Source of the DNA: Candidatus Binataceae bacterium | GTDB taxonomy: Bacteria > Desulfobacterota > Binatia > Binatales > Binataceae | Direction: 5' to 3' | DNA: 63,998 nt | Assembly (NCBI GenBank): GCA_030041155.1 | Contig: JASHOJ010000180.1 | Coordinates: 1 to 63,998, forward strand | Shown: positions 1 through 8,284 of the stretch, piece after piece | Layout of the letters: every line of letters starts with the position of its first letter | Numbering within the stretch: the stretch's first letter is position 1 | Program-made: the position numbers and the translations under genes | Notes under the pieces: generated by a model | What the model saw: only the letters and a program-made list of their open reading frames with translations | Database searches by the model: none | Told to the model about the DNA's origin: nothing

Positions 1-1135
1 GGGTGGATACGGTAAGGTAAAAATCCAGATTCGGACGCAACCGCTCGCGCCGCGCGACCGCCGCTTCGATCTTGAGCGCGGTGTCGAACAGCTTGCGTCC
101 CTTGTGCCGCGCGATCGCCTCGCAGCAAGAGCGGAGCAGCACCGCGCGCGGATCTCCGCCGGGATATATCGCGTGGTCAAATCCGGGCGGCAGCCGATTC
201 TCGTGCGCGATCGCGTCAAGACGCTCCTCAATCTTCGCGCCCTCATCGATCTGCGCCAGCATCTCTTCTATTCGGTCGCACGCGCCGCCGTGAATCGGTC
301 CCGAAAGCGAACACAGCGCCGCCAGAACCGACGCGAACAGGTCCGCGCCGGTGCTTGCGACCACCCGCGCCGCAAAAGTTGACGCGTTCAGTTCGTGCTC
401 CGCGCACGCGGCCAGCACCCGGTCGAGCGCCGCGACTTCATAATCCGCCGCCTGGGTCAGGGCGACAGTCCTGAGAAGCCGCGCCGCCATCCCGTCCGAC
501 TGCGCAGGCTCGCCCGCGTCGCGATGGTGCGCCAGCGCCGACGGAAAATGGCTCATGATCAGCTTGGCGCGATCGATTCGCGAGCGCGGCGGCTGCCGCC
601 TGTCCCATGCGGCGAGCGCCGGAAGCATCGCGGCAAGCTTAAGCAGCGGCGGCGCGTCGCGCCCGACGCTCTCGATCGCGGACGCCGCCTCGTGCGGCAA
701 CTGCGCGCCCGCAACCTGCGCGCGCAACGCATCGGCTTCGTCGGAGGTGGGGCGCTCGCCGTTCCATAACAGCAGGCAGGTTTCCTCGTAGGTCGCGTGC
801 GCCACGACTTCCTGAATCGGATAACCGCGATAGGCAAGCTGGCCGCCGATTATCGAGCTCACCGCCGACTCGGCGACGATCACGCCCGGTGCGGAAAAAT
901 CCGAGCTCTTGGGCTGCGCGACCGTCACCCACGACGACGCGTCCGGCAGCGCGCGCCCGCGCCGCCCGCGCTCAGGAACGATCACCCCTCGAAGCGCCTC
1001 GATATCGCCGCGCCGATAGAGCGCCTGGCGTCCGATTCGCCGCCGATAGCTCTTGAGCCATCCGCGGCTGACGTAGGCGTACAGGGTTCCCAGCTTGACG
1101 CCCAGGGCGCTGGCGGCTTCGGCTGCGGTCAGCAT
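1..1135 (-). CDS. Citrate synthase family protein with N-terminal helix-turn-helix domain (3' end cut by window edge)
   Basis: Reading from an ATG at 1135 the frame stays open for 378 codons and runs off the window, so the last residues are missing. Residues 1-45 look like an excisionase/MerR-type DNA-binding helix-turn-helix (LTAAEAASALGV, then a YVSRGWL turn). The remainder is a citrate synthase: the three catalytic residues are visible as His in GPIHGGA (about 283), His in GFDHAIY (about 321) and Asp in NLDFY (about 371). Citrate synthases condense acetyl-CoA or another acyl-CoA with oxaloacetate; this branch could equally be a 2-methylcitrate synthase. An in-frame GTG at 1165 is an alternative start. 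No good Shine-Dalgarno sequence precedes either start. The gene is divergent from the methyltransferase at 1284. Confidence 0.85.
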   Translation of the reverse strand, partial: MLTAAEAASALGVKLGTLYAYVSRGWLKSYRRRIGRQALYRRGDIEALRGVIVPERGRRGRALPDASSWVTVAQPKSSDFSAPGVIVAESAVSSIIGGQLAYRGYPIQEVVAHATYEETCLLLWNGERPTSDEADALRAQVAGAQLPHEAASAIESVGRDAPPLLKLAAMLPALAAWDRRQPPRSRIDRAKLIMSHFPSALAHHRDAGEPAQSDGMAARLLRTVALTQAADYEVAALDRVLAACAEHELNASTFAARVVASTGADLFASVLAALCSLSGPIHGGACDRIEEMLAQIDEGAKIEERLDAIAHENRLPPGFDHAIYPGGDPRAVLLRSCCEAIARHKGRKLFDTALKIEAAVARRERLRPNLDFYLTVST

Positions 1136-1283
1136 CTGGGCGCGGTCGGAGTTGCGAGTAGCCACCGCGCAATCACGCCATCGCGTGGTGATCTCGTCAA
1201 GAGCGGCATCGACACCATCGTAACATTCAAGTTGCGTAAAGTTATGACAACATATATACAGTCGAATATTGGGAGGTGATCCG

Positions 1284-2159
1284 ATGCCCTCGCAAAGCGA
1301 ATCCGACTCAACCCGGCAGAACATAACCGGCCCTCGTGGCGACTGGGACAAAAACACCCGCCAAAACGTGATCGACCTTCGAAATCGTATCGATTGGGAC
1401 AAGACCGCGTCCGACTACGGACGGCATCGCGCGGGATTTCCAGAGGCTTTCTTCGATCGGCTGGCCGCGATGCGGGTAATCCGCGCGGGCGGCTCCGCGC
1501 TCGACCTCGGATGCGGCACCGGTGCTATCGCGCGCGGGCTCGCCAGACGCGCGATGGTGACGACCGGGCTCGATCGATCCGAGCCGATGATGCGGCAGGC
1601 GGCGCTGCTCGATCGTGAAGCTGGCGTCACCGTCCGATACGTCGCCGCGATCGCGGAGCGGACTGGTCTGCCCGACGCGAGTTTCGATCTCGTGACCGCC
1701 GGGCAGTGCTGGCATTGGTTCGATAGCCGCGCCGCCGCCGCCGAGGTGCGCCGCGTGCTCAAGCCTGGCGGGCAGTTGGTCATCGCGAATTTCGATTGGA
1801 TTCCACTTCCGGGCAACGTCGCCGACGAAACCGAGAAGCTGATCATGAAACATAATCCCAAGTGGAAGCTGAACGGCGGGATGGGGATTCATCCGCTCGC
1901 CGCGCACCTGCTCGGGCTTGCGGGCTTTCGCGACATCGAAACCTTTTCGTTCGACGTCGACGCTCCGTATACGCATGAGTCGTGGCGCGGCAGGATTCGC
2001 GCCAGCGCGGGAATCGGCGCGGACCTTGAGCCCGCCGCGGTCGCGCGCTTCGACGCGGAGATGACCGCGATGCTGTCGGAGAAATTTCCCGAAAAATTTC
2101 CCGGAGATTCGTTGCCAGTGCTTCATCGCGTGTTCGCCGCGATCGGCGCCGCGCCATAG
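1284..2159 (+). CDS. Class I SAM-dependent methyltransferase
   Basis: A 291-residue protein with methyltransferase motif I (LDLGCGTG, residues 73-80), an acidic motif II region (GLDRSE), a later ASFDLVTAGQCWHW motif and the post-motif RVLKPGGQLV. This is the UbiE/Methyltransf_11 pattern; the substrate is not readable from sequence. The start at 1284 is chosen over an in-frame ATG at 1269 because GGGAGGTGAT sits six bases upstream of it. The N-terminal 40 residues are polar and probably not part of the fold. It is transcribed alone, divergent from the citrate synthase gene, with about 150 bases between them holding both promoters. Confidence 0.85.
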   Translation: MPSQSESDSTRQNITGPRGDWDKNTRQNVIDLRNRIDWDKTASDYGRHRAGFPEAFFDRLAAMRVIRAGGSALDLGCGTGAIARGLARRAMVTTGLDRSEPMMRQAALLDREAGVTVRYVAAIAERTGLPDASFDLVTAGQCWHWFDSRAAAAEVRRVLKPGGQLVIANFDWIPLPGNVADETEKLIMKHNPKWKLNGGMGIHPLAAHLLGLAGFRDIETFSFDVDAPYTHESWRGRIRASAGIGADLEPAAVARFDAEMTAMLSEKFPEKFPGDSLPVLHRVFAAIGAAP

Positions 2160-2513
2160 CCGCGCGAACGCGCAGAGGACGCCGGCAATCACCGTCACAA
2201 GGGCGAACATACGGGAGATCATGCGAAAGGAATCATGGTGCGGGCATCTCTGGCTGGTTTCATCCATGCCTTACCTCATCAGTCAAAATTTTGCGGACCG
2301 GACAGCGGACCTTAGCGAACGGGGACCAGACGGGCGGGCGTGCTTCAAAGCACGCATTGACAGACAGTAGCAGAAAGTTATCTGCTTGTCAACCTCGGCG
2401 GATTCGCGATGCGCGGAGCGCGCCGACTAAGGCGCGTCCAAGGGCGATGACGGCCGGATGTAGCCGCGATGCCGGCCGTGCGGCTATAGTCGCGATCCGC
2501 AGGAGCATACGGC
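2160..2513. other. Intergenic region, 354 bases
   Basis: No convincing gene. It holds a short hairpin (GCGTGCT/AGCACGC, about 2338-2356) and directly after it the inverted repeat listed at 2357-2392. A minus-strand reading frame starting at 2267 has a ribosome-binding-like GAGGTAAGG and a hydrophobic stretch near its start. It then runs antisense through the methyltransferase gene, so it was not called. Confidence 0.5.
2357..2392 (+). promoter_or_regulatory. Inverted repeat containing a TTGACA box, possible promoter/operator
   Basis: TTGACA at 2357-2362 is mirrored by TGTCAA at 2387-2392, with inner arms GCAG/CTGC around AAAGTTAT. TTATCT at 2378-2383 could be a -10 element, but the spacer is only 15 bases. 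It lies about 120 bases before the oxidoreductase start at 2514, so it could be an operator-overlapped promoter for that gene. The function is inferred from position only. Confidence 0.35.
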
Positions 2514-3584
2514 ATGGAATTTGGCGCGCTTATCTTCACCAAGCCCGATCGGATCGCGCATGACGTTCGTTACGCGGAGGCACGCGGATTTTCCCACGCG
2601 TGGATTCCCGATTCGCACATGATCTGGGGCGACGTTTACGCCTGCATGGCGATTGCGGCGGTGAACACCACCAGAATCAAGCTTGGAACCGGCGTGGCGG
2701 TCGCCTCAAACAGGATCGCGCCGGTAACGGTGCATTCGATCGCGACTATCAACCAGCTTGCACCTGGCCGCACAATCCTGGGCTTCGGCACCGGACATAC
2801 GGGCCGCCGCGTTATGGGGCTGCCACCGGTCAGGCATGAGGATTTTCGCGAGCAGGTCCGTATCATCCACGATTTGCTGAAAAGCGGCGAGGCGACCTAT
2901 CATGCCGAAGGACGGGCGCGGCGCATCCGCTATCTCCATCGTGACCGCCGGTTTATCAATCTTGACAACAGGATTCCCTTCTATGTGGCCGCAAATGGTC
3001 CAAAGACGCTTGCGCTGGCGGGCGAATTCGGCGACGGGATAATCACCACCGGAATCGCGACCACCGACCGGGTTGCCGACGTCCGCAGGCATGCGCAGGT
3101 GGGCGCGGCGGCCGCAAATCGCGACGCGGCGACGCTCCCTATCGTCTCGCTGAACAACGTATGCATCCTGAAATCCGGCGAGGCGGTCGATTCGCCGCGC
3201 GTGAAGGCGATGACGGGGCATTGGGTGATGGCGTCGTTTCACGCGATCGCCGCGGGCTATGCGAGCCCGCATTCTCTGCCGGCGCCCGCGCGCAAAGTAT
3301 ACGACGCGTACGCGGATCAGGTCGCGAAGCTCAAGACTCCGCCCGCCGAGCGATATCTCGATATCCATATCGGGCACTGTTCGTTCGTAAGTCCCGAGGA
3401 GCAGAAATTCGTCACCGCCGAGACGATTGCGGCGACCGCGATCGTGGGTTCAAAAGAAGCGGTCGTGGATAGGATTCGCGAGCTCGATAAGGCTGGACTC
3501 AGCCAGATGTTCCTGAATCCGCCGATGGACCGGTTTGACGAATATCTGGACGATATTTCGCGCGACCTGATCGAGCGCGTCTAG
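2514..3584 (+). CDS. LLM class flavin-dependent oxidoreductase
   Basis: A 356-residue TIM-barrel protein of the luciferase-like monooxygenase family. Family landmarks are the N-terminal MEFGALIFTKPD strand, the AEARGFSHAWIPDSH segment, TTRIKLGTGVAVASNR, the LAPGRTILGFGTG loop, and a C-terminal IVGSKEAVVDRIREL segment typical of this class. Close relatives are F420-dependent N5,N10-methylene-H4MPT reductase-like proteins, so F420 rather than FMN is the likely cofactor; the substrate is unknown. AGGAG lies eight bases before the ATG. It stands alone on its strand between two intergenic regions. Confidence 0.85.
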   Translation: MEFGALIFTKPDRIAHDVRYAEARGFSHAWIPDSHMIWGDVYACMAIAAVNTTRIKLGTGVAVASNRIAPVTVHSIATINQLAPGRTILGFGTGHTGRRVMGLPPVRHEDFREQVRIIHDLLKSGEATYHAEGRARRIRYLHRDRRFINLDNRIPFYVAANGPKTLALAGEFGDGIITTGIATTDRVADVRRHAQVGAAAANRDAATLPIVSLNNVCILKSGEAVDSPRVKAMTGHWVMASFHAIAAGYASPHSLPAPARKVYDAYADQVAKLKTPPAERYLDIHIGHCSFVSPEEQKFVTAETIAATAIVGSKEAVVDRIRELDKAGLSQMFLNPPMDRFDEYLDDISRDLIERV

Positions 3585-3645
3585 CGTCGCGCCCAGAATC
3601 ACAGGCAGCGCCGGCGCTCGTTCGGGATGATACACAAGGCATGGG

Positions 3646-4869
3646 CTAGAAGGGATAGTTGATGCCCGAGAAAACCGCCGCGCCTTCGCCGCCGTACCCG
3701 ACATCGACGTATCCGACCACGAACGGCTCCGCGATACCGCGAAATCCGATGCCGCCGACCGGATGCAGATCGGAAACCGGATTGTAATTCATCTCATGCG
3801 CGACGCGGCCCGCGTCCACGAACGGCGCAAGTTCGAGTGTGCCGTGGGTGCCGAAGATGTTCATATCGTAAACCCGCGTGCGCATCTCAAGGTTGCCGAC
3901 CACCAGGTTGTTATCGATATAGCGCCCGGTTCCGAAGCCGCGCAGCGGCTGCTGGTCGGTCAGCTCGCTGTCATCGCCGCCGAGGCGCGCCTGGGCCCAG
4001 AACGGCTCTTCGTTGCCCGACGGCTCATACTCCATGAAAAGATGACCGGCGAATGTTATGCGTTTGTCAACGGTTAGATACTGGCGAACTTCGGCGCCGA
4101 ACTGGTTGTACGATGAAGAACTGCCGAGGTCGCGATCCGCGACCCCATAGAAGATCCGGTAGAGTCCCCCGTGTCGCGGAATGTCAACCGAATCACGGCT
4201 GTCGTATTGAAGCATCGTCTGGGTCAGAATGTCGCTGCCGCCGTTGATGCCCTTCTGATCCGGAAAAAGCCTCCTGATGTACGGAACATTGGTGAACGCG
4301 CCCGGCTGAATCCTTAGCCACTTGGGCCGTTCTCTGAACGACAACTGCAGCTTGTCGGTGAAGTTCACACCAACGATGCCTTCGCCGTAAATCTGCTCGG
4401 TCGTATAGTTGGTCTGATTGCCCTCGGAAGAATGATTGCCAAGCCCGAAAAACCGCTCGGTCGGGTCTCGCTCGAAGTAGAACCGGCCCTCGAACGAGAA
4501 CCACTGCTTGTGCGTGCGCCCGGTCTGATAATCGAGGTCGACTTTGCGCGCGATAACCTGCGACGCGCCCGCGATCGCATACCAGTTGGTATCTTCCGAC
4601 GGGTAGGACAGGTAGCGAAAATTGCCGCCCGCACCCATGGTGGTGTTCCAGTTGATGTCGGGCGCGAGAATGCTGCGAATCTGATCCTTGCTGTCGGTGA
4701 ACAGCCATACCGGGAGCAGGCCGAGCGTGGTTCCGGCGTTGGGATCGGTTGCGATCTCGGGCACCGGGATGAACGGCCAGGAGGACGGATCGGTCAGGGT
4801 AAACGCGCGCGCGGAAGTCGCCCAAAAGAGCGCTGCGATAAAGAGCGCCGCGAGGCCTAACCTTCTCAT
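3646..4869 (-). CDS. BamA/TamA (D15) family outer-membrane beta-barrel protein
   Basis: A 407-residue protein. Residues 1-22 form a signal peptide ending in SARA. The rest is rich in alternating aromatic/polar strands, and the last residue is Phe (INYPF), as expected of Bam-assembled barrels. The RDSVDIPRHGGLYRIFYG segment and the late PLRGFGTGRYIDNN loop match the surface-antigen D15 barrel, the latter corresponding to the conserved RGF motif. There are no POTRA domains before the barrel, so it is not BamA itself but one of the short D15-only proteins of unknown cargo. It is a single gene whose 3' end faces the oxidoreductase gene. Confidence 0.8.
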   Translation of the reverse strand: MRRLGLAALFIAALFWATSARAFTLTDPSSWPFIPVPEIATDPNAGTTLGLLPVWLFTDSKDQIRSILAPDINWNTTMGAGGNFRYLSYPSEDTNWYAIAGASQVIARKVDLDYQTGRTHKQWFSFEGRFYFERDPTERFFGLGNHSSEGNQTNYTTEQIYGEGIVGVNFTDKLQLSFRERPKWLRIQPGAFTNVPYIRRLFPDQKGINGGSDILTQTMLQYDSRDSVDIPRHGGLYRIFYGVADRDLGSSSSYNQFGAEVRQYLTVDKRITFAGHLFMEYEPSGNEEPFWAQARLGGDDSELTDQQPLRGFGTGRYIDNNLVVGNLEMRTRVYDMNIFGTHGTLELAPFVDAGRVAHEMNYNPVSDLHPVGGIGFRGIAEPFVVGYVDVGYGGEGAAVFSGINYPF

Positions 4870-5205
4870 TTTTCGGCAATCGCGTTCATCAGCGAAGCCC
4901 GCCCCTCCAACATCTCGTCACGCGGAAATGATGAACCAACGTGCCAAGGTTCTCTATCGGGGTCAACCTTTTTTCTCAACAAATCGTGATGTAATGCTTG
5001 ACGCGAGCCGCGCGCAGCGCGCTTTGCGAGACGCGGCAAAATGTGCCGGGCGCGGCGAGCTTTCCGCCGCGCAATAAAATGTGCAAGGATCGGGTCAAAG
5101 TTTTTCCGGGCGCGCCAGACAGCGCAAGTCGCCGATAGCGATGCGCCGCGGACGCGAGCGCCAACTAATCATTTTTGCGGAGCCTTCCCACGGAGGAATT
5201 TCCAG
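4870..5205. other. Divergent intergenic region, 336 bases
   Basis: Separates the D15 barrel gene from the thiamine-diphosphate enzyme gene and must hold both promoters. A strong hairpin (GCGCGGCG/CGCCGCGC) lies at 5050-5072, followed by AATAAAAT. Reading frames through this stretch in frame with the next gene lack codon character and a ribosome-binding site, so they were not added to that gene. Confidence 0.5.
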
Positions 5206-6900
5206 ATGGCCAAATCAGACGGCGGCGAACTGATCGCCCGCGTGATGAGAGAAAATCGGGTTCGCTATTGCTTTGCGATCAATGGCGGGCATCTTTTCCC
5301 GATTTTGGCCCAGTTGCGCAATCACGAGATTAAGCTGATCCACATGCGCCACGAGCAGGCGACCGCCTATGCCGCCGACGCTTATGCGCGAACCTCGGGC
5401 GAGGTTGGGGTCTGCATGGTCACCGCGGGATGCGGCCTCACCAACGCCGTTACCGGACTTTGCGTCGCCGGACTGACCGGCAGCGCGGTGGTGTGCATCT
5501 CCGGACAGCATCCCAACACCGAGGATCATCTGGGATCGTTCCAGGAAGCGTACGGTTCCGACGTGGTGAGCAGCTTTTCCAAGTTCACCAAGCGGGTTAC
5601 CGACTGGAGCACGATCGAATTCGATCTTCGCTCCGCGTTTCGCGAGGCAATCTCGCCGCCGCAAGGCGTGGCGCTGTTCGAGATTCCGCAGAATATTCTC
5701 TACCATCACGATGAAGACGCGCGTCAGCGCAAGGGCGCGCGCGGCTTCACCCCCGAAGACGTGCGCAGCGCGGGCGATCCGGCAAAAATCGACCGCGCGG
5801 TTGAGATGCTGCACGCGGCGGACCGGCCGATTATCGCGGGCGGCGATGGACTCTTCTGGTCGCAGGCGGGCGCCGAGCTGCGCGAGTTTGTGGAGCTGAC
5901 CGGAATTCCGGTTTACACCCGGCGCGCCGGACAGGGCGCCGTGTCCGAGGAGCATCCGCTCGCGATCCGCGGCGCCTGGAAGAAGCCATTCACCGGGCGC
6001 GCCGACGTGGTGCTGGCGGTCGGCTTCCGCTTCTGGAGCGGCGAACATTTCGGCCAGCCGCCAACCTGGACCGACAAGGCGAAATACATCCAGGTGGATC
6101 CGACCCCGACCCGAATCGGATGGCAGGTCAACGCGGACCTGCCGATCGTCGGCGACGCCAAGCTGGTGCTGCGCCAGATGATCACCCGGATAAAGGAACT
6201 GAAGCTCGACTTCGCGAAGAACCGCACCTCCGAATGGACCAAGGAGATTGCCGCGACGCGTGCGCGCTTCGAGGCGCAAATCCGAGACCAAAATGCGAAG
6301 GTGCTTGGCAATAAGCCGATTCATCCGGCGCGCCTGTGCGACGATCTGATAAAGGTCCTCGACAAGAACGCGACCACGATTATCGACAGCTTCACGCTCT
6401 CCGGATGGATGAGCCGCGCGTTCACCTGCCGCTTCATGGGACAGGTGGTCGATGCCGGCCCGCTTGCGCCGGTCGGCCACGGTGTCGGGATGGGAATCGG
6501 GGCGCAACTGGCGCGGCCCGGGCAGCAGGTGGTGGTGATTTCGGGCGACGGCGGACTCGGAATCGGCGGATTCGATATGGAAACCGCGGCGCGTTACAAG
6601 CTGCCGATCGTGACGATTCTATGGAACAACAGCTCGTGGGGTCCGAATTTCGATCAGATGCCGGGGCTCAAGGGCCGCACCGATCCGTTCAACATGCTGA
6701 AGGACATCCGCTACGACAAGATTTTCGCGGAGATGGGATGCCACGGCGAACTGGTGGAAACGCCGGAGCAGATCGTCCCCGCGCTGGAGCGGGCATTCAA
6801 GTCCGGCAAGCCGGCGATGATCAACGTGCTCGGCGATACCAGCGTCGGCAACGCAACGCTCGGCGGGAACCTGCTCGGTTCGACCGGATCGAACGGCTAG
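5206..6900 (+). CDS. Thiamine pyrophosphate-dependent enzyme (acetolactate synthase / 2-hydroxyacyl-CoA lyase type)
   Basis: A 564-residue three-domain ThDP enzyme. The catalytic Glu that activates the thiazolium is at about residue 50 (HMRHEQATAYAADAYAR). The central domain carries the AVEMLHAADRPIIAGG start. The pyrophosphate-binding GDGGLGIGGFDMETAAR...WNN motif is C-terminal. The family includes acetolactate synthase, oxalyl-CoA decarboxylase and 2-hydroxyacyl-CoA lyase. No small regulatory subunit gene (ilvN) follows, which argues against a biosynthetic acetolactate synthase. A decarboxylase or lyase is more likely, but the substrate is not decided. ATG 5206 is preceded by GGAGGAATTTCCAG. 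A terminator follows directly. Confidence 0.85.
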   Translation: MAKSDGGELIARVMRENRVRYCFAINGGHLFPILAQLRNHEIKLIHMRHEQATAYAADAYARTSGEVGVCMVTAGCGLTNAVTGLCVAGLTGSAVVCISGQHPNTEDHLGSFQEAYGSDVVSSFSKFTKRVTDWSTIEFDLRSAFREAISPPQGVALFEIPQNILYHHDEDARQRKGARGFTPEDVRSAGDPAKIDRAVEMLHAADRPIIAGGDGLFWSQAGAELREFVELTGIPVYTRRAGQGAVSEEHPLAIRGAWKKPFTGRADVVLAVGFRFWSGEHFGQPPTWTDKAKYIQVDPTPTRIGWQVNADLPIVGDAKLVLRQMITRIKELKLDFAKNRTSEWTKEIAATRARFEAQIRDQNAKVLGNKPIHPARLCDDLIKVLDKNATTIIDSFTLSGWMSRAFTCRFMGQVVDAGPLAPVGHGVGMGIGAQLARPGQQVVVISGDGGLGIGGFDMETAARYKLPIVTILWNNSSWGPNFDQMPGLKGRTDPFNMLKDIRYDKIFAEMGCHGELVETPEQIVPALERAFKSGKPAMINVLGDTSVGNATLGGNLLGSTGSNG

Positions 6901-6928
6901 CCGCGGCCTGGTGAGAACAATGTCGCAG

Positions 6929-6963
6929 ACGGGAGACGCGATTATTCGCGCCTCCCGTTTTTT
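6929..6963 (+). terminator. Rho-independent terminator
   Basis: ACGGGAG.CGCG pairs with CGCG.CTCCCGT around ATTATT, and the stem is followed by a run of six T at 6958-6963. It lies 28 bases after the stop of the thiamine-diphosphate enzyme gene. Confidence 0.85.
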
Positions 6964-7100
6964 GTTGGCGGCGAATGAACCGGCCTATCGCCTCGTCCAA
7001 CAAACAGGGACGCGAGGCGCACGGGTTCTGCGATTCGCGCCCGCTCCGCCCGCATGGTCTATGGCAAGCGGCGATGCGATGGCCCGGCGGGGAAGCGCGC

Positions 7101-7571
7101 ATGAAACTTAAAGTATTACTTCCATTTCTGGCGATTGCCGTTCTGCTCGGCGCTTGCAACCCGGGCGGACCCAGCATGCCAGCGTGCCCCGCCGGCGCGA
7201 AGGCAATGGGCTCGCCGCCGCCCAATGGCGACGAAACCTGGTGCCAGAAAATCGTCGATGGGCAGCCCGTCAAGGATGGACCATTCGCGCTCTATCGTCC
7301 GAGCGGCTCCAAGATGCTCGAAGGCTACTATGTCGATGGCAAGCAGAACGGCGACTGGACGATGTGGTACGACAACGGCCAAAAGGCGTCGATCGATCAC
7401 TACAAAGACGGCATCCAGGACGGGCAGCATATCGGCTGGTACACCAACGGCAAAATCTCGGCCAAAGGGATGTACAAGGACGGCAAGCGCGAAGGGGTGT
7501 GGAAAAGGTGGGACTCGCAGGGCTTCAAGAACTGGGATGAGGTTTACAAGGACGACAAGCGCATCTCGTGA
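7101..7571 (+). CDS. Lipoprotein with YwqK/MORN-like repeats
   Basis: A 156-residue protein. Residues 1-19 are a lipoprotein signal peptide ending in LLGAC, with Cys-19 as the lipidated residue. From about residue 60 there are three or four repeats of about 23 residues (LEGYYVDGKQNGDWTMWYDNG, then HYKDGIQDGQHIGWYTNG and so on), the YwqK/MORN_2 pattern. Such repeats occur in secreted or envelope proteins and in a family loosely labelled YwqK antitoxin. No toxin gene is adjacent here, so that label should not be taken literally. ATG 7101 is chosen because it begins the signal peptide; the frame is open further upstream without signal-peptide character. Confidence 0.75.
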   Translation: MKLKVLLPFLAIAVLLGACNPGGPSMPACPAGAKAMGSPPPNGDETWCQKIVDGQPVKDGPFALYRPSGSKMLEGYYVDGKQNGDWTMWYDNGQKASIDHYKDGIQDGQHIGWYTNGKISAKGMYKDGKREGVWKRWDSQGFKNWDEVYKDDKRIS

Positions 7572-7654
7572 GTGCCTCGCGCGGGGCATCTGCAACAGAG
7601 AGGGAACGACTGGAGCCTCATGATGCTTGGCCTGGCTCAGGCACGCCCTCCCTC

Positions 7655-7684
7655 CCCTCCCCCGCAACAAACCGCGGGGGAGGG
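7655..7684. repeat. GC-rich perfect hairpin in intergenic space
   Basis: Eleven-base perfect arms, CCCTCCCCCGC and GCGGGGGAGGG, enclose an eight-base loop. There is no T-run on the downstream side in either direction (the A-run after the right arm would be a T-run before the hairpin on the minus strand), so it is not a canonical terminator. It resembles a dispersed extragenic palindrome; copy number in the genome cannot be judged here. Confidence 0.5.
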
Positions 7685-7758
7685 AAAAACGTCGCCTCAC
7701 GAGCCCGTTTGTTGACGCTTGATTATCCGCAAACTCGGCGTATCACGGAGCGAGAGCG

Positions 7759-8244
7759 ATGACGCAGGATGTCGTAGTTATCCATTCCGATCTTTCCGAT
7801 CGCGCGCACGCCGACGCGCTGATCGAAATGATCGATCTGTACATGCGCGACCCGATGGAAGGCGGCGTGCCCGCGTCGGAGACAGTCAAACGCGAACTCG
7901 TGCCAGGTCTGCGAGCGCATCCCGCATGCCACGTGCTGCTCGCTTATCAGGCGGGCGCGCCGGTTGGCTTCGCGATCTGTTTTGTCGGCTTCTCAACCTT
8001 CAACGCGCGTCCGATCATCAATATCCACGACATATTCGTGCGAAATGGAATCAGAGGGCTCGGGATTGGACGGACGATGCTCGAGCGCGTGGAGCTTCTG
8101 GCGCGCGAACTGAAGTGCTGCCGGCTGACGCTGGAGGTGCGCGACGACAATCATCGCGCGCGCGGGCTCTATCGCAAATTCGGTTTCGCGGAATCGACGC
8201 TGGACGGCGCGCGCCAGGAATTCTGGATAAAGAACCTGCGCTAA
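7759..8244 (+). CDS. GNAT family N-acetyltransferase
   Basis: A 161-residue single-domain acetyltransferase. The acetyl-CoA pyrophosphate loop is RGLGIGRTM (motif A, after the IHDIFVRNGIRG strand). The C-terminal RARGLYRKFGF is the usual GNAT motif B helix and strand. The family transfers acetyl from acetyl-CoA to an amine; the substrate cannot be read. GGAG lies 11 bases before the ATG. It is convergent with the tldE gene, with about 40 bases between stops, and is not obviously part of an operon. Confidence 0.85.
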   Translation: MTQDVVVIHSDLSDRAHADALIEMIDLYMRDPMEGGVPASETVKRELVPGLRAHPACHVLLAYQAGAPVGFAICFVGFSTFNARPIINIHDIFVRNGIRGLGIGRTMLERVELLARELKCCRLTLEVRDDNHRARGLYRKFGFAESTLDGARQEFWIKNLR

Positions 8245-8284
8245 TCGTCCACTAATCCTCGGCTAACTTTGCGCAAATAAGCCG

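Noticed and set aside
1308..2267. Minus-strand frame starting MDETSQRC with a hydrophobic stretch and GAGGTAAGG upstream
   Set aside because: Antisense to the methyltransferase for most of its length. A very short membrane peptide from 2267 cannot be excluded but is not supported.
5215..6507. 430-codon minus-strand frame
   Set aside because: Shadow of the thiamine-diphosphate enzyme; composition typical of antisense GC-rich frames.
7655..7684. Strong hairpin considered as a terminator
   Set aside because: No T-run follows it in either direction; kept as a repeat.
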